This document shows positions 16,332-24,015 of a stretch of DNA of 55,465 nucleotides, in pieces. The notes under the pieces are model-generated. The model was not told where the DNA came from and did not search any database. It worked only from the letters and a program-made list of their open reading frames with translations. This DNA is from Gaiellales bacterium (GTDB taxonomy: Bacteria; Actinomycetota; Thermoleophilia; BMS3ABIN01), in contig QZKG01000055.1 in the NCBI GenBank assembly GCA_003599855.1, positions 1-55,465 on the forward strand, given 5' to 3'. The position numbers were made by a program, and so were the translations under genes. How positions within the stretch are numbered: the stretch's first letter is position 1; the number at the start of each line of letters is the position of its first letter.

Positions 16332-17339
16332 ATGGACGATCTTCGAAATCTGGGCGAGGCGGCATCCCCCGAAAAGGGCAAGAAGCAGTTCGTCGAGGGG
16401 CTCGACCCAGGCGACACGGTGGATGACATATTCTTCCTGCGCGAGGTCGGCCTGCGCCCGGCCCGGAACGGGTCGAAGTACCTGGCCCTCGGCCTGGGCG
16501 ACAGGAGCGGCGTGGTGGACGGCCGCGCCTGGGGCAAGGACGGCCTGCGACTGGCCGGGCGCCTCAGGGAGGGCTCCTGCGCCCGGGTCCGTGGCCTGGC
16601 GGTCAGTTACAAGGGGAGGCTGCAGGTCAATGTCCGGCAGGCCGAGCTGGTCGATGAGGACGCAGTCGACCCCGCGGACTTCGTGCCCAGCTCGTTCCGG
16701 GACAGGGAGGAGCTTGCCGGGTTCCTCCAGTATTTCATCACCGAAGTCTATGATCCCGATTACCGGAGGCTGCTGGAATCCTTCTTCGCCGACCCCGGCT
16801 TCATGGACCGTTTCTGCCAGGCTCCCGGCGACGCCCGCACGCACCATGCCTACCTCGGCGGCCTGCTGGAGCATACCGTGTCGGTGGCTACCCTCTGCCA
16901 GCACGTTACCGTGCAGCACCCCCGGGTGAACGCAGACCTGCTCATGGCGGCGGCGCTGCTGCACGATATCGGCAAGATAGATGAGTACGAGTGCAGGGGC
17001 GCCATCACCTGCAGCCGTGAAGGAAGGATGATCGGGCATGTGCTGCTGGGGCAGAGGCTGATCGAGGACAGGCTGCGCGAACTCGACGGCTTCCCCCGGG
17101 AAAAGGAGCTGCAGCTGGTCCACGCGGTGATCAGCCACCACGGCGAACTCGAGTGGGGAGCTCCCAAGCGCCCCCAGAGCGTCGAGGCGCTCGTCCTGCA
17201 TCACATAGACAACCTTGACGCCAAGGTGAAGGGTTTCCTCGAGGTGGTCGAGGGGCGCGGTGAAGTGAGCTGGTCCGAGATGCAGAACCTTTTCCGCCGC
17301 CCCCTGGACTCACCGATGGCGGCGGACAGGCGTTCCTGA
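16332..17339 (+). CDS. yhaM: YhaM-type 3'-5' exoribonuclease (OB-HD)
   Basis: A 335-aa protein: N-terminal OB-fold (about residues 20-110, DDIFFLREVGLRPARNGSKY, LGLGDRSGVVDGRAWG) and an HD-type phosphohydrolase domain (about 150-310) with THHAYLGGLLEHTVSVATLC, AAALLHDIGKIDEY (HD) and HAVISHHGELEWGAPKRP. This is the arrangement of Bacillus YhaM, a Mn-dependent 3'-5' exonuclease on RNA and single-stranded DNA. It converges on the next gene with one base between the stops. Confidence 0.9.
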   Translation: MDDLRNLGEAASPEKGKKQFVEGLDPGDTVDDIFFLREVGLRPARNGSKYLALGLGDRSGVVDGRAWGKDGLRLAGRLREGSCARVRGLAVSYKGRLQVNVRQAELVDEDAVDPADFVPSSFRDREELAGFLQYFITEVYDPDYRRLLESFFADPGFMDRFCQAPGDARTHHAYLGGLLEHTVSVATLCQHVTVQHPRVNADLLMAAALLHDIGKIDEYECRGAITCSREGRMIGHVLLGQRLIEDRLRELDGFPREKELQLVHAVISHHGELEWGAPKRPQSVEALVLHHIDNLDAKVKGFLEVVEGRGEVSWSEMQNLFRRPLDSPMAADRRS

Positions 17340-17340
17340 T

Positions 17341-18471
17341 TCAGTCGTCTTCGCGCAGCGACTGTTCTATCGCCTGCTGTGATTCTGCGTCCAGGTCCAC
17401 CCCGGCGCCCTCGCTGTTGGCTTCATCGTCGGTGGAGATGAAGGATTCGCCGGATACCATGGCGTCGAAAGCCTTGGCCTTGAGCCTGGCGCGGGTTTCC
17501 TCGATGCGGCGCCTCATGGCCTCACGGTCGAAGGCTGGTTTGGACTGGGCCTCAGATCCCTCTTCGCCAGTGGCAGCCTCGGGCTGTCCTGCGGTCGGCT
17601 CTTCCACGGCCTCGCCAGCGAGGGAGGGGATTTCCAGTTCGGGTTCACCTTCTGCCGGCATCGACAGGTAGCTCATATCCGCTTCTTCGAGCGGCGCTTC
17701 CCCGGTGTCCTCTGGCCCGGACGCCTGGGCCTCCGCCGCGGCTATCGCCTCTTCGAGCTGCTCCTCGAGGCCGGACTCGTAGCCGGTTTCCTCTTCAAGG
17801 GAAGGGACGGCTTCCGCCGGAGCTTCTTCCACCGGCGACGCCTCGGGCCCTGAGACCCAGTCGTCATCCCAGGGTGAGGGAGCCGGCTGCGGGGCAGCTT
17901 CTTCCACGGCTTCAGCCGCTGCTTCCTCCTCTGCGGCTGCCTCGCCCATTTCCGTGGCTGCCTCCTCGACTGAAGCCTGGGAGTCGGGCGCCCAACCTTC
18001 GTCTTCATCCAGGAAGCTGTAAGCGTCCGTCACAGGGGCTTCGGGCGCGGCTTCCGTCACCGGTTCAGGCATCTCCGGTTCCGTGACTTCGAAAACCGCT
18101 TCGGGAGCGGCGGGAGCTTCGGCGTCAGCCGTCTCGACGATCTCCTCCGGTTCGGCTGCGACGATGCCGGCCGTCTCGGTGACGGCGAACGGCTCGCTGA
18201 GCTGCTCTTCAACCTGGCGGCGGGTCTCCTCGATCCGCGCTTCGAGGTCGACAGCGCCGGCAACAGGCTCTGTTCCTGCCGCGGCGGCTGCCGGCTCAGC
18301 TGCCGGCTGCGGCTCGGGGGCGGGCATGGTCCCCGGGGGCGATGGCAGTTCGGCGGGACGCCTGGCGCCCATGAGCAGGCGGCGCATCTCCGCGCCCTTC
18401 CTGGGGGTGACCAGCACCGCCAGTGCCGCGCCGACGATGCCGCCAAACAGATACTTTGTAAGTCTAGCCAT
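17341..18471 (-). CDS. Long acidic YtxH-like membrane-anchored protein
   Basis: A 376-aa low-complexity protein. The N-terminus (ARLTKYLFGGIVGAALAVLV, then TPRKGAEMRRLLMG) is one membrane helix followed by a YtxH-type P-x-K/S-G motif. The rest is rich in Ala, Glu and Pro and probably disordered. The motif RIEETR occurs twice (LEARIEETRRQVEE early, RRRIEETRARLKAKA near the end) and matches the tail of the small YtxH protein at 10224-10484. GGAGGG precedes ATG 18471. Probably a membrane-tethered scaffold; no function is known. Confidence 0.65.
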   Translation of the reverse strand: MARLTKYLFGGIVGAALAVLVTPRKGAEMRRLLMGARRPAELPSPPGTMPAPEPQPAAEPAAAAAGTEPVAGAVDLEARIEETRRQVEEQLSEPFAVTETAGIVAAEPEEIVETADAEAPAAPEAVFEVTEPEMPEPVTEAAPEAPVTDAYSFLDEDEGWAPDSQASVEEAATEMGEAAAEEEAAAEAVEEAAPQPAPSPWDDDWVSGPEASPVEEAPAEAVPSLEEETGYESGLEEQLEEAIAAAEAQASGPEDTGEAPLEEADMSYLSMPAEGEPELEIPSLAGEAVEEPTAGQPEAATGEEGSEAQSKPAFDREAMRRRIEETRARLKAKAFDAMVSGESFISTDDEANSEGAGVDLDAESQQAIEQSLREDD

Positions 18472-18582
18472 TTTTCGACCCTCCGGGGTGTACTTCGGTA
18501 CTACATCCTATTACCAGTTGCATAAAAAGGGAAGAAAGCGCACCCGGCGCCTGGGAGTCGCCCGCGCCCCCTCCGCCTATAA

Positions 18583-19917
18583 TTAAACGTCAGAATCGGC
18601 GCCCTTCTTTAATTCCCTTATTCTCCGGGCCAGTTCTTTCTCAAACCCGCGCTCCTGGGGGCGGTATAGCTCCAGGCCTTCCAGGCCCTCGGGCAGGTAC
18701 CGCTGGGATACCCAGCCGCCCGGGAAGTCGTGCGGGTACTTGTAGCCGCGGCCGTGGCCGAGTTGCCTGGCTCCCGGGTAGCTGGCGTCTCGCAGATGCT
18801 CCGGCGGCCGCCTGGTGCCTTCCCGCTCCACATGCCGCATCGCCGTGTCGATGGCCTTGTAGGAGGTGTTGCTCTTGGGCGCCAGAGCCAGGTAGGCGAC
18901 GCCCTGGGCCAGGTTGATGCGGCACTCGGGCATGCCCACGAACTCCACCGCCCCTGCCACCGCCGATGCAACTCTGATAGCCTCAGGGTCGGCGTTGCCG
19001 ATGTCCTCAGAGGCGAACACGAGCATGCGCCGGGCGATATAGCGGGGGTCCTCGCCCCCCACCAGCATCACTGCCAGCCAGTAGATGGCGGCGTCGGGGT
19101 CGCTGCCGCGCATGCTCTTGATGAAGGCGGAGATGGCGTCGAAGTGGAGGTCGCCGTCTTTCTGGTAGAAGACCGGCTTGCGGTTGATCGCCCGCTCGAC
19201 AGCGTCCAGGGGCAGTTCGCCCTGGTGCCCTGCCGGTACCAGGGAGGCGGCCGTCTCAAGGATCATCAGCGCTGCTCTGGCGTCACCCGCCGAAGCCCTG
19301 ATGACCGCCTCGAGCGCCCCGTCACTGATCGTCAGCTCCAGGTCACCCAGGCCGCGCTCACGGTCAGTAAGCGCCCGCGTGATGAGGCTGCTCACCTCTG
19401 CTCCTTCCAGGGCTGTGAACTGGAACAGCTCGCAGCGGGAGAGCAGCGGGTTGATCACCTCGAAGTAGGGGTTCTCGGTGGTGGCCCCGATGAGTATCAC
19501 CGTGCCATCTTCCACCACCGGCAGCAGGGCGTCCTGCTGGGCCTTGCTGAAACGGTGGATCTCGTCGACGAAGAGGATGGTCCGGCGGCCATGGAAGGCC
19601 AGCTCGTCACGGGCTTCGGCGAAGACCTTGCGCAGGTCGGCGACTCCGGAGCTGACCGCGCTGACCTGGCGGAAGGCGGCGCTGGATTCCCGGGCGATGA
19701 CCCGCGCCAGGCTGGTCTTGCCCGTGCCCGGCGGGCCGAAGAAGATCATCGAGGGGATGTTGTCAGCCTCGATCGCCTGCCGCAGGGAGCCCTCCCGCGA
19801 CAGGATCTCCTGCTGGCCCGCGAACTCTTCAAGGCTCCGGGGCCTCATGCGGTGGGCCAGGGGCGCCTCGCCGCGGGCCTCCCCTTCATCCTGACTGAAC
19901 AGGTTGGGCTCGTCCAT
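18583..19917 (-). CDS. rarA: RarA/MgsA replication-associated AAA+ ATPase
   Basis: A 444-aa AAA+ protein of the clamp-loader-like RarA (WRNIP1) group, acting at stalled replication forks. Visible: MRPRSLEEFAGQQEILSREG (family N-terminus), Walker A GPPGTGKTSLAR, Walker B LFVDEIHRFSKAQQDALLP, sensor 1 GATTENPYFE, and the C-terminal tetramerisation part with FIKSMRGSDPDAAIYWLA, EDIGNADP and YPHDFPGGWVSQRYLPE. The length is typical. It diverges from the HNH gene. Confidence 0.96.
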   Translation of the reverse strand: MDEPNLFSQDEGEARGEAPLAHRMRPRSLEEFAGQQEILSREGSLRQAIEADNIPSMIFFGPPGTGKTSLARVIARESSAAFRQVSAVSSGVADLRKVFAEARDELAFHGRRTILFVDEIHRFSKAQQDALLPVVEDGTVILIGATTENPYFEVINPLLSRCELFQFTALEGAEVSSLITRALTDRERGLGDLELTISDGALEAVIRASAGDARAALMILETAASLVPAGHQGELPLDAVERAINRKPVFYQKDGDLHFDAISAFIKSMRGSDPDAAIYWLAVMLVGGEDPRYIARRMLVFASEDIGNADPEAIRVASAVAGAVEFVGMPECRINLAQGVAYLALAPKSNTSYKAIDTAMRHVEREGTRRPPEHLRDASYPGARQLGHGRGYKYPHDFPGGWVSQRYLPEGLEGLELYRPQERGFEKELARRIRELKKGADSDV

Positions 19918-19923
19918 GGGCTG

Positions 19924-19929
19924 ATTGTA
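19924..19929 (-). promoter_or_regulatory. Extended -10 of rarA
   Basis: Minus strand TGC-TACAAT (hexamer 19929-19924) ends 6 nt before ATG 19917. There is no Shine-Dalgarno sequence, so the mRNA is probably leaderless. Confidence 0.55.
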
Positions 19930-19955
19930 GCAGACATGCCGGATGCCGGCCTTCC

Positions 19956-19984
19956 TTGATACTTTGCCCGCCGGGGACTACAAT
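19956..19984 (+). promoter_or_regulatory. Promoter of the HNH nuclease gene
   Basis: TTGATA (19956-19961), 17-nt spacer, TACAAT (19979-19984), about 40 nt before ATG 20025. It is back to back with the rarA promoter. Confidence 0.65.
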
Positions 19985-20024
19985 TTTTCACGAGGCGCAA
20001 GGTCGGAAAGGACGAGCCAGCTTC

Positions 20025-20531
20025 ATGAGCCACAAGGTGTTGGTGCTCAATGCAACTTACGAGCCGCTTAACGTTTGCACCGTTAAAAGGGCTATCGTCC
20101 TGATGCTCAAGAAGAAGGCCGAGGCGCTGGAATCCTCCCGCAAGGCATACCACTCCGAGACCAGGACCATCCCCGTGCCCAATGTCATCCGCCTCAGTTA
20201 TTTCGTGCGGGTGCCCCGGGGAGAGGTGAGGAAGGTATCGCGGCGGGCGGTGCTGGCGCGTGACAGTCACTGCTGCCAGTACTGCGGCTCGCGCTCCCAC
20301 CTCACCATCGACCACGTGATCCCCCGCAGCCGGGGCGGTTCCAGCTCCTGGGACAACATCGTGACCTCCTGCGCCACCTGCAACGCCCGCAAGGGCGACC
20401 GCCTGCCCCGCGAGGCTGACATGGTGCTGAGGGCCGCGCCGCGGCCTCCCGACCCGCTGGCCTTCATCTACATGGCGGTGACCGAGGTCCACCGCTCCTG
20501 GCGGCGCTACCTGGAGTATTCCACCGCCTGA
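20025..20531 (+). CDS. HNH endonuclease
   Basis: A 168-aa protein: N-terminal SHKVLVLNATYEPLNVCTVK, typical of a widespread actinobacterial/cyanobacterial HNH group, and a C-terminal HNH domain with CQYCGSRSHLTIDHVIPRSR, GGSSSWDNIVTSCATCN and ARKGDR. The two CxxC pairs bind a structural zinc, and DHVIPRSRGG with the Asn in SWDNIV forms the betabetaalpha-metal active site. The natural DNA target is unknown. The nearest upstream gene, rarA, is divergent. A DNA-repair role is inferred only from that neighbourhood. Confidence 0.88.
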   Translation: MSHKVLVLNATYEPLNVCTVKRAIVLMLKKKAEALESSRKAYHSETRTIPVPNVIRLSYFVRVPRGEVRKVSRRAVLARDSHCCQYCGSRSHLTIDHVIPRSRGGSSSWDNIVTSCATCNARKGDRLPREADMVLRAAPRPPDPLAFIYMAVTEVHRSWRRYLEYSTA

Positions 20532-20546
20532 CGGGCGCGGTTCCGT

Positions 20547-20574
20547 TTGACTCTTTTCCGCGGTCTGCTACTCT
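20547..20574 (+). promoter_or_regulatory. Promoter of the sugar-nucleotide transferase gene
   Basis: TTGACT (20547-20552), 16-nt spacer, TGC-TACTCT (hexamer 20569-20574). It leaves a leader of about 80 nt. Confidence 0.55.
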
Positions 20575-20590
20575 AGATAGAGCCGATTTC

Positions 20591-20628
20591 GCCCCCGGCG
20601 GCACATATTGCGCCGGAGGGGCTTTTCC
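20591..20628 (+). terminator. Terminator-like hairpin inside the leader
   Basis: GCCCCCGGCG (20591-20600) pairs imperfectly with CGCCGGAGGGGC (20611-20622) across a 10-nt loop and is followed by TTTTCC. It lies between the promoter and the start codon, so it may act as an attenuator; it could also end transcripts from the HNH gene. Confidence 0.4.
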
Positions 20629-20662
20629 ACAATAATCGATTCCCCAGAGGGAGGGTCTTTTC

Positions 20663-21772
20663 TTGCAAGCAGTCATCCTGGTAGGGGGGCAGGGGACGCG
20701 CCTGCGGCCGCTGACGCTGGGCACGCCCAAGCCGATGGTGCCCCTGGCCAACAAGCCTTTCGTCGCCTACGTGCTGGAACATCTGAAGGATCACGGCATC
20801 GAGGAGATCGTCTTCTCCATGGGTTACCTTCCCGACGGCATCATGGAATATTTCGGGGACGGCAGCTCCTTCGGCATGAAGGTGACTTACGTCATCGAGG
20901 ACCATCCGCTAGGGACAGCCGGCGCCGTCAAGAACGTCGAGGAGCATATCAGCGACGGCGATTTCCTGGTGTTGAACGGTGACATCCTCACCGACCTCGA
21001 CATAAGGGGGCTTATCGGTTATCACCGGGAGAAGCAGGCGGTGGGCACGATCACTCTGACTCCGGTGGAGGACCCGACCGCCTACGGGCTGGTCAGGACC
21101 AACGGCAGCGGCGAGGTCCAGGATTTCCTCGAGAAGCCCAGCTGGGACGAGATCGACACCAACCTGATCAATGCCGGCACCTACATCCTGCGGCAAGAGG
21201 TCCTCGACCTCATCCCCAAGGGGGTCGAATACTCCTTCGAGCGGGGGGTGTTCCCGCAGCTGGTGGGCAAGGGTCTCTATGGTTTCCGCAGCAACTCCTA
21301 CTGGATGGACATCGGTACGCCGGAGAAGTATCTGCAGGCCCACTACGACATCATGGAGAAATCAGTGGAGACGAGCATCACCGAGTGCCTCAAGAACGAC
21401 TTCGTCTGCCTCCAGGGGGACGTGAAGCTGGAGACGGGCGCCAAGCTGGTGCCGCCTGTCATCATCGGCGAGGGGGCGACCATCAGGGCGGGGGCCCGCA
21501 TCGGCCGCATGGCCATCATCGGCCCCGGCTGCACCATCGAGCCGGGCAGCGTGGTGGAGGAATCGGTGGTCCAGGAGGGCTGCACCCTCGGCGAGAACGT
21601 GCTGGTCAGGCACTGCATCATCGGCAAGAGCGTCACCATCGCCGATGCCGCGGTTGTGTCCGGTGGCGCCATCATCGGTGAGAACTCCACCGTCGAGGGC
21701 GGCAACGTGCTGTCCAACCGCATCCGTGTCTACCCGGGGACCGTGGTCAAGGAAGGTACGATCAAGTTCTGA
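20663..21772 (+). CDS. Sugar-nucleotide (mannose-1-phosphate guanylyl-type) transferase
   Basis: A 369-aa nucleotidyltransferase with a C-terminal left-handed beta-helix. The N-terminus holds GGQGTRLRPLTLGTPKPMVP (G-x-G-T-R-L-x-P-x-T and the catalytic Lys), followed by LNGDILTDLD (metal Asp) and FLEKPSWDEIDTNLINAGTY. The hexapeptide repeats (IGEGATIRAGARIGRMAIIG and so on) start near residue 265. It resembles GDP-mannose pyrophosphorylases of eukaryotic/actinobacterial type. A glucose-1-phosphate thymidylyl- or uridylyl-transferase is the alternative. TTG 20663 has GGGAGGG upstream. It probably supplies sugar nucleotides for envelope glycans or for the mannosyltransferase at 44604. Confidence 0.85.
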   Translation: MQAVILVGGQGTRLRPLTLGTPKPMVPLANKPFVAYVLEHLKDHGIEEIVFSMGYLPDGIMEYFGDGSSFGMKVTYVIEDHPLGTAGAVKNVEEHISDGDFLVLNGDILTDLDIRGLIGYHREKQAVGTITLTPVEDPTAYGLVRTNGSGEVQDFLEKPSWDEIDTNLINAGTYILRQEVLDLIPKGVEYSFERGVFPQLVGKGLYGFRSNSYWMDIGTPEKYLQAHYDIMEKSVETSITECLKNDFVCLQGDVKLETGAKLVPPVIIGEGATIRAGARIGRMAIIGPGCTIEPGSVVEESVVQEGCTLGENVLVRHCIIGKSVTIADAAVVSGGAIIGENSTVEGGNVLSNRIRVYPGTVVKEGTIKF

Positions 21773-21927
21773 GGCCTGCGCGTCTCTTGTTTGTCTATCC
21801 CCGGCGCCTGCTGTCTTGCCCCGATGCAGTCAAATGCCGCGCCCGGGGGCATCCCGCGCCCAGGCAAGAGCAAAGGCAAGCCTTCGCTGCGGGAAACCCC
21901 CGTGCGCTTGGCACGGACTCATGCACT

Positions 21928-21969
21928 GTCATCCTGAGGAGCGAAGCGTAAGCGAGCGACGAAGGATCT
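21928..21969. repeat. REP-like dispersed repeat (GTCATCCTGAG...GAAGGATCT type)
   Basis: This stretch starts GTCATCCTGAGGAGCGAAGC and ends ACGAAGGATCT, with ATCCT/AGGAT as outer inverted arms. It looks like the short intergenic repeat seen scattered in many environmental bacterial genomes. Only one copy occurs in this window. The 258-bp gap around it (21773-22030) holds no convincing gene. A RAYT transposase lies 1.1 kb away. Confidence 0.45.
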
Positions 21970-22030
21970 GCTCTTCCTGCTATCTTCCCCTGCCGCCTGC
22001 TACATTCACTCAAGCGGCGCCCGGGGGTAT

Positions 22031-22657
22031 TCAGATCATCTCCAGCGCCTGGCGGGCCACATCGCCAACCCTCGCTTCGACGTATTCACCGTCCTGGTAA
22101 TAGCGGAAGCTCCTTTCATCCTCGGCCAGGCCTTCGACCAGCTCCGCCGCGCCTGGCGTTCGCAGCGCGGCCGCCGCCATCGCCGCCAGGCCGCGGATGT
22201 CGGCCTCGTCACGCCGGAGGCCCAGGCGCACCACCTCGTCCGCGCCCTCGACGCCGGTGACGCCCCCCTCGGCCATGCGCCTGACGGCCCAGAGGACGCC
22301 CCGCAGGAAGACGCCCTCCTCGTCCTCGGTGTGCAGTGAGACGATGATGGGGGGCATGTCGTCGAAGCCCCGGGGGTTGGCGCTGACTATCTCACCCAGC
22401 AGCTCCGGGGCGCTCCAGCCCATCCCGCCGGACTCCTCCCGCGCCGACCACAGGATGCGTCTGACCGTGTTCCGCACCGCCTCGAGGTTGATGCGGGACA
22501 GGAGGCCGGCGGCTACGCCCATGGCCTCGATGGCATGCCAGCAGACCAGCTCATCCTTGTTCATGGCGAAGGAGATGAGCCTGTTGAGCGCCTTGGGGTC
22601 GTCGAGCACTATCGCCGCCACTGCGTCGTAGTCGCGCGCCTCGAGGGCCGCCTTCAT
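22031..22657 (-). CDS. DVU0298-type HEAT-repeat protein
   Basis: A 208-aa helical repeat protein resembling the DVU0298 family of anaerobes. Recognisable pieces are DDPKALNRLISFAMNKDELV, CWHAIEAMGVAA, RRILWSAREESGGMGWSAPE and LLGEIVSANPRGF. HEAT repeats usually mediate protein-protein contacts; the partner is unknown. It follows a 39-aa gene on the same strand by 37 nt and probably shares its transcript. No good Shine-Dalgarno sequence precedes ATG 22657. Confidence 0.75.
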   Translation of the reverse strand: MKAALEARDYDAVAAIVLDDPKALNRLISFAMNKDELVCWHAIEAMGVAAGLLSRINLEAVRNTVRRILWSAREESGGMGWSAPELLGEIVSANPRGFDDMPPIIVSLHTEDEEGVFLRGVLWAVRRMAEGGVTGVEGADEVVRLGLRRDEADIRGLAAMAAAALRTPGAAELVEGLAEDERSFRYYQDGEYVEARVGDVARQALEMI

Positions 22658-22694
22658 CTTTTTCGACTTGCTGCTGATTCCCGTTCCCTCTTCT

Positions 22695-22814
22695 TCAGGA
22701 GCCGGTGAGCTCTTCGACCTCTTCGCGGCCGCTCTCCACCCTGTAGCGGATGATCTCGCGGTCGATGTTCTCCGGGCATATTTTAGACAGGTCCAGCGGG
22801 TCCTTGGCGAGCAT
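22695..22814 (-). CDS. Small 39-aa protein upstream of the HEAT gene
   Basis: ATG 22814 is preceded by an excellent AAGGAGGG at 5-nt spacing. The frame encodes 39 residues: MLAKDPLDLSKICPENIDRE, IIRYRVESGREEVEELTG, S. One Cys, mostly charged, probably helical, no membrane segment. It ends 37 nt before the HEAT-repeat gene. I recognise no family. The strong ribosome-binding site and clean protein composition support a real gene. Confidence 0.6.
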   Translation of the reverse strand: MLAKDPLDLSKICPENIDREIIRYRVESGREEVEELTGS

Positions 22815-22942
22815 TGCGCCCTCCTTCATGCATCATAAAGATCGGCCGGCGCCTGAACGGGAGCTACCGCCAGTCGCCTGCCATTATGATTCCCGCATGG
22901 ACCTGCATGAAAACAAGCCTGATTGAAGCGCTTGGGGTTGTG

Positions 22943-22972
22943 AGGGGACGTTCCTGCCTTTTTTGCCTTTTT
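22943..22972 (+). repeat. Left inverted repeat of the RAYT element
   Basis: Thirty bases, AGGGGACGTTCCTGCC then T6, GCC, T5. Perfect inverted match to 23976-24005. Confidence 0.9.
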
Positions 22973-23023
22973 TTATTTGTGCACCTATTTGATATGTGTG
23001 TTGTCTATATTGTATACTAAGAC

Positions 23024-23977
23024 ATGCCTAGAAAGCCCCGGATCGACGCGCCAGGAATTCTCTACCATGTAATCGCGCGCGGGATAGAACGCAGGCCTAT
23101 CTTTCTCGATGACACTGACCGGCAATTCTTTCTCGATCGCTTGGGCGGGTTGCTTGGGGAAACCGGCACGCCCATCTATTCGTTCACGTTGATTCCAAAT
23201 CATTTTCACCTCCTGCTCAGAAGAGGAGAGTCTCCCATCGCAAGGCTAATGAGCAGGCTTCTAACCGGTTACGCCATGTACTTCAACCGCAGGCATGACC
23301 GGACCGGCCACTTGTTCCAAAACCGGTACAAGGCGCTCCTTTGCCAGGAGGATAGATATTTTCTGGCTTTGGTCAGGTATATAAACCTCAATCCTGCAAG
23401 AGCCGGCATGGTAAAGACGCTGGATGAGCTATCACGTTACAGATATGCAAGTCACTGCTACATCATGGGCAGGCAGAGGGTGGAGTGGTTTGATGCCGAA
23501 CCGATTCTGTCAATGTTCGGCACAGGCAGGGGGAGAGCGCGAAAAGCATATGCGGAGTTTATTGCCTCCGGCCCAAATGGTGAGGAGTGCCTTGACCTTG
23601 ATGGTGGAGGCCTGTTGCGGACACTGGGTTCTGCGTGTCGCTATCCGAAACAGAAACTGGCATATGACGAGCGCGCTATCGGCGCCGGAGCCTTCGTTGA
23701 AGAACTGAAGGAACTGGAAGCAAAAGCCAAAGACCCGGATAATTCCCCAAAGCGGTCAGCAGAGGCAATACTTGGTGAGGTGAGTGCCCGGTTAGGTGTG
23801 CCGGTTGGGCAAATCACGGGAAAGACAAAGGAGCGTCAAGCGGTAAAAGCCAGAAGGATCTACGCGTACAGGCTCTCAGCTGAAACTGGTCTCTCAGGGA
23901 GTGATATTGCCAAGCATTTGTCGATTCACCCTGCGACAGCGTCAAAGATGATTAGAGCAGGCTCAAAACTTTCTTAA
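23024..23977 (+). CDS. REP-associated tyrosine transposase (RAYT) with DnaA-like C-terminus
   Basis: A 317-aa HUH/Y1 transposase of the IS200-like RAYT group. The start RKPRIDAPGILYHVIARGIE is typical. The metal-binding HUH motif is in LIPNHFHLLLRR, and FNRRHDRTGHLFQNRYKALL and VRYINLNPARAGMVK are family blocks. Residues about 245-317 (EAILGEVSARLGVPVGQITG, KARRIYAYRLSAETGLSGSD, IAKHLSIHPATASKMI) resemble the DNA-binding domain IV of DnaA. Such proteins cut and join single-stranded DNA at hairpins. It is complete with no frameshift, so it may be active. Confidence 0.9.
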   Translation: MPRKPRIDAPGILYHVIARGIERRPIFLDDTDRQFFLDRLGGLLGETGTPIYSFTLIPNHFHLLLRRGESPIARLMSRLLTGYAMYFNRRHDRTGHLFQNRYKALLCQEDRYFLALVRYINLNPARAGMVKTLDELSRYRYASHCYIMGRQRVEWFDAEPILSMFGTGRGRARKAYAEFIASGPNGEECLDLDGGGLLRTLGSACRYPKQKLAYDERAIGAGAFVEELKELEAKAKDPDNSPKRSAEAILGEVSARLGVPVGQITGKTKERQAVKARRIYAYRLSAETGLSGSDIAKHLSIHPATASKMIRAGSKLS

Positions 23978-24005
23978 AAAGGCAAAAAAGGCAGGAACGT
24001 CCCCT
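23976..24005 (-). repeat. Right inverted repeat of the RAYT element
   Basis: Reverse complement of 22943-22972 without mismatch. It overlaps the last two bases of the transposase stop codon. Confidence 0.9.
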
Positions 24006-24015
24006 GGGTCTGAGT

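Larger units (their letters stand above)
22943..24005 (+). mobile_element. RAYT transposase element bounded by perfect 30-bp inverted repeats
   Basis: A single transposase gene lies between AGGGGACGTTCCTGCC-T6-GCC-T5 (22943-22972) and its exact reverse complement (23976-24005). The right repeat begins inside the transposase stop codon. The interior looks less GC-rich than the neighbours. The element separates the minus-strand HEAT gene from the minus-strand ugd gene. No convincing target duplication is visible. Confidence 0.8.
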
